Source: Bacillota bacterium (GTDB lineage: Bacteria > Bacillota > Clostridia > Peptostreptococcales > Anaerovoracaceae). From it: DNA of 27,366 bases. Below are positions 23,601 through 27,366 of the stretch, piece after piece (positions within the stretch are counted from its first letter, which is position 1; every line of letters starts with the position of its first letter). The notes beneath the pieces were generated by a model. The model saw nothing but the letters and a program-made list of their open reading frames with translations, was not told where the DNA came from and ran no database searches. The position numbers and the translations under genes are program-made. The stretch is from positions 1 to 27,366 of the forward strand of contig JAEENW010000079.1 in NCBI GenBank assembly GCA_016283945.1. The letters run 5' to 3'.

Positions 23601-24539
23601 AACGGGAGCAGCTTCGACTACGAATACACAGAGGATACCTTCAAGGGCAACCTATACTATCGCCCTCTCGTGAAGATCATGCCGAACGCGGGAGTCTGCT
23701 ATCCGGTGAACATACTTTTCGACTACAACAGGACGACCTATTATTTCGATGCTGTCGACCGCTACGTGATCACCGTCAACGGCGTGGATCATTACGGGGC
23801 GGACTACTGCGGCAGGGACTACACCTTCAGCGAGCCGCTGTCCGCGGCAGGCAGATACGACGTGATCTGGCTCTATCTTGACCCGACCGAAAAGATCATA
23901 GACTGGCGCGACGAGTACATCAGCAGCGCGGTATTCAGCCTCGAGGTCCCCTCCCCGGGCGATCCAAAGGATGTGGCGCCCGATTCGGAGCTATCGACGC
24001 TCAACCTGACGCCTCTGACCGACGGGATCATCCTGACGGACAGCGTCGAACACGTGACAGACGTCAGCACCATCAGGGACAGGAATACCTCCAACGACGC
24101 TGTCGAGGACTTCGAGAGCTATGAGCTCGGAGAGACCTACCGGGATACTGTCTGGATCCTCATTGACAACAGCTACACGACCCCCTTCGGCGGCAGGGCT
24201 TTCTTCGCCGATCAGGTTACGGCTGTGGAGCCCGAGCTCGGAGCGATCAGCGGAGCCAAAATTGCTAACTACGTAATGGCTTACGTTTACTTCACCGTCG
24301 GAGATCCCGAGAGCATACATCCCAGCACAGGAGGCGGCTCCCTCTACGGCGACGTCGATCTGGACGGCGACGTCGACGCGGCGGACCTGACCGTGCTGGC
24401 GAGGCACGTCGCAAAGATCAGCATGATCAGCAATGCCGGGGCGCTGGCTAACGCCGACGTGACCAAAGACGGCAGCATCGACGCTCAGGATCTGACCAGG
24501 CTCGCGAGATTCGTCTCAAAGATCATCGACACCCTGTAG
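20637..24539 (+). CDS. Large secreted protein: beta-helix-like N-terminus, Ig-like domains and C-terminal dockerin
   Basis: 1300 residues. Signal peptide about 1-34 (LLSVLLALVLALSALG, cleavage near AHA-AEP). Residues about 100-310 have the turn-rich strand repeats of a beta-helix (LIEVDGGKLTVNGGKLHAG; AVVLNSGQAVINGGNF; GATVSVYGGRF). The middle is Tyr/Ser-rich with Ig/BIG2-like parts, for example a stretch ending ISASTTVLIP. Residues 1238-1300 form a type I dockerin: GDVDLDGDVDAADL and ADVTKDGSIDAQDL, two calcium-binding loops each followed by a helix. Dockerins bind cohesins non-covalently on the cell surface or in complexes. The frame is open upstream, but ATG 20637 with AAAGGAG at 8 bases fits the signal peptide and is chosen. 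No catalytic motif was recognised. Overlaps the regulator gene; ends at a shared terminator. Confidence 0.9.
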   Translation: MKHMISAKRLLSVLLALVLALSALGQLEPPAHAAEPSFGTVLINDADGQSLKAQLEADGNFIIKLNTDVHAWIGEPGDNRNLPIVRYWCTLGSGIKVLDLNGHDLKLSYDAETGSLGDPYHEISMGYPWSSWESAKGHPMAMLRVVSGSELVINDAGDIGEINYDGYIDTKCLPGTPYMELRNLIEVDGGKLTVNGGKLHAGRSKKFYCAYDAEYYWAQINGTAVVLNSGQAVINGGNFHGRGYAEIKKGSAPDIRASAIKAAGGNLKIYDGEFWGNGCADVLQVSSGATVSVYGGRFSTHKQSDGVCFEGQEAGEIGDAFAYHETSYGKIGLPASAFREVRTFTEVYRSGTGYLTANQVAAGGADDVSRTIYVFPVENQGGTVYQRVGDSLVELAEGTTIEWDKLTNLRLRFTHDQYYPHNLTGIYEVYGQDYGHTHALISTSPKGKNQVARLDASSGSDNVELNNLPQSAKDALEVGRIYYLTVRDYEKWMTPTETREINYSADSKLIKLKIVPPDLSGVDIDMGLSFKNSLNSSGKPQIRLVATGDASWGNLDRWKYDGTISRYELVFMYKDTSNQWKSYTTGTGSTYMPSDIYRGVSQARLTLRLYKGSTKIAEKEVYSDVVCFPDLASSPAADSNGRVLVDRAAGANHDVTLSLAQSNAGTAGLFWHKDGTKLSGSSGLRNYSVTVSSGTAGWYGVGYTIGGKDYFSEQTFYLGTKAGTWNVSISPSATVYDLKADGNAAPRLTASLSGSAPAIAQYKWHPVSWPEGAKPNALNVLSNPENSNTILISRIFGSAGHETSAFVEGTYSFSVTATDTWGDSVTSTPVSITVRRTPQGLELWQDYQSDSWHEPAYSSLQSKAVEVTDSFIVLHDEYSTDSLRAVFTPENASAASISLTASHDSVSVSGSGDVISITGRGDSSSVITATAETRDGTISASTTVLIPKTRYLVNFPESWLDIEAGENVHRASWVYTDYTAELTWYYSSNGSSFDYEYTEDTFKGNLYYRPLVKIMPNAGVCYPVNILFDYNRTTYYFDAVDRYVITVNGVDHYGADYCGRDYTFSEPLSAAGRYDVIWLYLDPTEKIIDWRDEYISSAVFSLEVPSPGDPKDVAPDSELSTLNLTPLTDGIILTDSVEHVTDVSTIRDRNTSNDAVEDFESYELGETYRDTVWILIDNSYTTPFGGRAFFADQVTAVEPELGAISGAKIANYVMAYVYFTVGDPESIHPSTGGGSLYGDVDLDGDVDAADLTVLARHVAKISMISNAGALANADVTKDGSIDAQDLTRLARFVSKIIDTL

Positions 24540-24582
24540 CAGAAAAGATCATAGACGTCCTGCAGGAAGCTGCACAAAAAAC

Positions 24583-24623
24583 AGATCCCCCGCCTTTCGG
24601 CGGGGGATCTTTCTCTGTCTTTT
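24583..24623. terminator. Bidirectional terminator between two surface-protein genes
   Basis: A perfect 12-bp stem (24583-24594 with 24599-24610) with a TTTC loop is followed by TTCTCTGTCTTTT on plus and by GTTTTTTG on minus. It serves both convergent genes. Confidence 0.93.
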
Positions 24624-24640
24624 ACATCCGCTTCTGAGGA

Positions 24641-27366
24641 CTAATCGATCTCGTTCAAGTCGATGCGGAGACCCTTGTCGACTACCTCTCCCGGATTCCC
24701 TGCGGAATGAGCGTCGGACCACATGGTCTCAAACGCCGCCCAGTCGCGCACCGGAAGCATGCTCTTCCAGGTCTCGTACTTGCCGGATTCGGTGTAATCG
24801 TGGCTGTTGGTAGCCTCCTGAACATCCGCGTAGTACCAGGCGTTCTTGTCCTTGTTGTCCGGCCAGACCGTCATATCGTCCAGCAGATGATCCTTATCAG
24901 GCTGACGCTCCAGCAGGCGGTTGATGACCGTCATCGCCTCGGCGCGGCTGATCGGCGCGTCAGGACGGAAGCTGTTGTCGGGATAACCCTTGATCAGCCC
25001 GTTCCTGGCCGCCGCGTTGATGTACGCCTCTCCCCAGTGTCCTTCGGTATCGGTGAAGCTGCCCTTCGTGTAGTTCTGGTCAGCGAAGAAGCGGATCGCG
25101 ATGGTCGCGAACTCAGCGCGCGTGATGCTCTTGCCCGCGCCGAAGGTGCCGTCGGGATAGCCGTTGAAGATGCCTCCGTTGGCCATGGTGGAGACTGCGT
25201 TGTTGAACCAGTTCTCCGCTTCAACGTCGGAGAAGCTGTTCTCCGTCGCCCAGATCTGATCGCGGCTGGCGTCCGTCAGCAGGCGGAAGAATATAGTCGC
25301 GACCTCGGCTCTGGTTATGGATCCGTCGGGGCGCACAAGGCCGTCCGGGTAACCGATGATGTACGCGAAGTGATCCTTCTTGTTCAGCTCGGGAGTGCCG
25401 CCACCGCCGCCGGAGGACTGTTTCTTTCCGGCCTTGTCGGTGACCTCTGCGGGTTCGGCCTGTACGTCGGGCTCTTCGCTGCCGGCGGTCCTGCCGGCCG
25501 CGGCGGCCACGTTCTTGACCTCGCCCTTCTCGGCGTCAGCCTTGGTGACCGTATAAGCCACCTTGAGGGCTTCGCTCTCATCGCCGGGCTTCAGGGTCCC
25601 GACCTGCCAGGTATCTCCGGTCAGTTCGTCAGTGACCTCTACGTCGAGGAGCTCGGCTTCGCCGTCGTTCTTGACCTTGATCTCGTACTCGATCGTCTCG
25701 CCGGGCGTGTATTTGCCGCCGCTCTTGGGCTTGGACACCGTCTTCTTGGTGACGCTCAGATGAGCCTCGGGTTCGGGCTCAGGCTCGGCCGTGTAGGTAT
25801 TGGTGATGGTGAAGCCGTCCTCAGCGCTTCCGGAGATCTCGCTCTCGTAGCCCTCGGACAGCTCGAGCTCGCCGACGCTGTACTCCACGGCCTTTCCGTC
25901 CTCCTCGAGAGGAAGCTCGGTCCAGGTGAAGCTCCAGCCGTCGCCTTCGCCGCCTTCGATGGGAAGCGTCACCGGCTCGCCGTACTCATCGCCGTTGGCG
26001 AAGAGCTGGACCGTTATCTGCTCCGGACGGGTCCCTTCGGGAGCGTCCTCATCGTCCCAGACCTTGGTCACGGTGATCTCCGTGGTCTCGGGCTCGGGCT
26101 CGGCTGTGTAGGTATTGGTGATGGTAAAGCCGTCTTCAGCGCTTCCGGAGGTCTCGCTCTCGTAGCCCTCGGGCACTTCGACCTCGCCGACGCTGTACTC
26201 CACGGTCTTGCCGTCCTCCACGAGAGGAAGCTCAGTCCAGGTAAAGCTCCAGTCGTCACCTTCGGCGGGAAGCGTTACGGGCTCGCCGTACTCATCGCCG
26301 TTGGCGAAGAGCTGGACTTCGATCTGCTCCGGACGGGTACCCTCGGGAGCGTCCTCGTCGTCCCAGACCTTGGTCACGGTAACATCTGTCTTCTTGGATG
26401 TGTAGGTGTTGATGACGCGAACCGTCGCGTGCTGTTTCAATTCGAGCTGGATCACGGCCCCGTCGTTTCCGTCCGCATCGCTTCCGGCCGCACCGTCTCC
26501 GGCCGCGTCGCTTCCGGCTGTTTCAGGTGCCGATTTCATTCTGGCAGGATTTACGCCGCGGAACGGCAAATCCACCCTCACTGTAACTGAACCCGATACA
26601 ACAGGTACGTCAGGATCCTCCGCGTCTTCGGTCTCATAACCCGATCCATCTGCGATGTTGGTAACGTAACCGTTGTCAGCATCGTCTTCAGTAACGATAT
26701 AATCGGTCGTATACTCTTTCGATTCACCCGGATCCAGACGATCGATGAGCCAGTAATCATCGGTCAGCTCATCGTTGATCACGGCATTGAAGACCGGATA
26801 ATCGCCGTCATTTGTGACAGTGATGATGTACTCGATCGTTTCGCCAGGAGAGTAATACCTCATGTATCCGTCTGGATTGCTGACCACCTTTGTGATCGTC
26901 ATATGCCAGTCGCGGAAATCCTCTGTCTCCTTCTCGTAAGTGACGTCCAGATCATAGTTTTCAAGGCCTTCGAGGGCGGATCCCTCGTCTTCCTTCACCG
27001 TGTAAGTGCCTGCAGGCAGTTCCACAGTGACCTCTCCGTCTTCAAATTCCTCGTAGCTGACCGTCTTGACCGTCTCGCCGGCCTCGTCGGTGACCGTGAA
27101 CGTCGTGCCCGCGGGGATCTCGACTTCCTCGCTGTCCTCGCCGAGCTTTTTGGTGATGGTCAGCTCAGCTTTCGGTACATAGGTATTGGTGAATCCGGCA
27201 TATGCAGACTCAGTCTTCCAATCCCTAGAGACCCCGATCTCAATGGTCATCGGATCGTCGCTCTGCGCCGCGGGCTCCTCCTCACCGTTCCCCGCCTTTA
27301 CCAGCACCGGTTCATAGCCCCGGAACTTATCCGTCGTCCGCGCATATCCATCGATGTCCGCGTTGA
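24641..27366 (-). CDS. Large SLH-anchored surface protein with Cna-B and DUF11-like repeats, 5'-truncated by window edge
   Basis: 907 residues visible; the frame stays open to base 27366, so the N-terminus and signal peptide are outside. Order from the visible start: SpaA/Cna-B-like domain (AELTITKKLGED, LPAGTYTVKEDEG); DUF11-like repeat (MTITKVVSN, PGETIEYIITVTNDGDY); a Gly/Asp/Ala-rich linker; two near-identical Cna-B repeats of about 100 residues (VTVTKVWDDEDAPEGTRPEQ...TNTYTAEPEPE); a second DUF11-like repeat (SVTKKTVSKPKSG, PGETIEYEIKVKNDGEAE); a Gly-rich hinge; three SLH domains (GYPDGLVRPDGSITRAEVA; GYPDGTFGAGKSITRAEFA; GYPDNSFRPDAPISRAEAM). SLH domains bind cell-wall pyruvylated polymers, so this is cell-surface stalk protein, perhaps an adhesin. 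Strongly acidic. No LPXTG signal. Confidence 0.92.
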   Translation of the reverse strand, partial: NADIDGYARTTDKFRGYEPVLVKAGNGEEEPAAQSDDPMTIEIGVSRDWKTESAYAGFTNTYVPKAELTITKKLGEDSEEVEIPAGTTFTVTDEAGETVKTVSYEEFEDGEVTVELPAGTYTVKEDEGSALEGLENYDLDVTYEKETEDFRDWHMTITKVVSNPDGYMRYYSPGETIEYIITVTNDGDYPVFNAVINDELTDDYWLIDRLDPGESKEYTTDYIVTEDDADNGYVTNIADGSGYETEDAEDPDVPVVSGSVTVRVDLPFRGVNPARMKSAPETAGSDAAGDGAAGSDADGNDGAVIQLELKQHATVRVINTYTSKKTDVTVTKVWDDEDAPEGTRPEQIEVQLFANGDEYGEPVTLPAEGDDWSFTWTELPLVEDGKTVEYSVGEVEVPEGYESETSGSAEDGFTITNTYTAEPEPETTEITVTKVWDDEDAPEGTRPEQITVQLFANGDEYGEPVTLPIEGGEGDGWSFTWTELPLEEDGKAVEYSVGELELSEGYESEISGSAEDGFTITNTYTAEPEPEPEAHLSVTKKTVSKPKSGGKYTPGETIEYEIKVKNDGEAELLDVEVTDELTGDTWQVGTLKPGDESEALKVAYTVTKADAEKGEVKNVAAAAGRTAGSEEPDVQAEPAEVTDKAGKKQSSGGGGGTPELNKKDHFAYIIGYPDGLVRPDGSITRAEVATIFFRLLTDASRDQIWATENSFSDVEAENWFNNAVSTMANGGIFNGYPDGTFGAGKSITRAEFATIAIRFFADQNYTKGSFTDTEGHWGEAYINAAARNGLIKGYPDNSFRPDAPISRAEAMTVINRLLERQPDKDHLLDDMTVWPDNKDKNAWYYADVQEATNSHDYTESGKYETWKSMLPVRDWAAFETMWSDAHSAGNPGEVVDKGLRIDLNEID
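25781..26389 (-). repeat. Tandem Cna-B repeats (306-base period)
   Basis: Two consecutive coding repeats, beginning at 26389 and 26083 on minus, are nearly identical in protein and very similar in DNA; the second has a 3-residue insertion (EGGEGDGW for EGDDW). This suggests recent duplication and a site for length variation. Confidence 0.8.

Overview
The window is GC-rich (by eye about 60%) and reads as chromosomal DNA of an anaerobic, high-GC member of the Clostridia (Bacillota). Reasons: strong AGGAGG-type ribosome binding sites, some TTG starts, a type A flavodiiron protein, a C_GCAxxG_C_C protein, S-layer homology (SLH) and dockerin domains on secreted proteins, and a tRNA gene with an encoded CCA end. 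The genus cannot be fixed from the sequence alone.

Region 1 (1-3.7 kb, minus strand) is an apparent operon read from 3676 towards 1: a flavodiiron O2/NO reductase, an AbgA-like M20 amidohydrolase and a second M20 hydrolase of the carbamoylase/allantoate type that runs off the left edge. Region 2 (4.0-6.0 kb, minus) is a secreted Cthe_2159-type beta-helix protein with an unexpected C-terminal domain resembling a subtilase propeptide. A 4HBT thioesterase (plus) diverges from it. Region 3 (6.9-13.5 kb, minus) is metabolic: an M28-like hydrolase with an altered active-site motif, an AEC-family transporter, a DmpA-type S58 aminopeptidase, class II fumarase and a membrane-anchored alpha/beta hydrolase. 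With region 1 this gives four amide/peptide hydrolases, which suggests an amino-acid and peptide user. Region 4 (13.5-16.3 kb) holds a HAD phosphatase (plus), an MFS carrier (minus) and a small cysteine-rich redox protein (plus). Two of these genes have structured or repeat-rich leaders.

Region 5 begins at a complete tRNA-Ser(CGA) gene. Its last 20 bases, including CCA, are repeated exactly 99 bases downstream, which looks like a phage- or ICE-type attachment-site scar. To its right come a 7TM sensor that looks like a pseudokinase, an overlapping histidine kinase that looks active, a terminator, then a LuxR-type response regulator whose 3' end overlaps the gene for a 1300-residue secreted protein ending in a dockerin. 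This converges on a bidirectional terminator with a large SLH/Cna-B/DUF11-type surface protein, whose N-terminus lies beyond the right edge. The most interesting possibility is a self-contained sensory and surface-display cassette: two sensors, one regulator and the dockerin protein, next to an attachment-like tRNA repeat.

The promoters, terminators and hairpins listed were found by eye. Protein families were assigned from recognised motifs, not from a database search.
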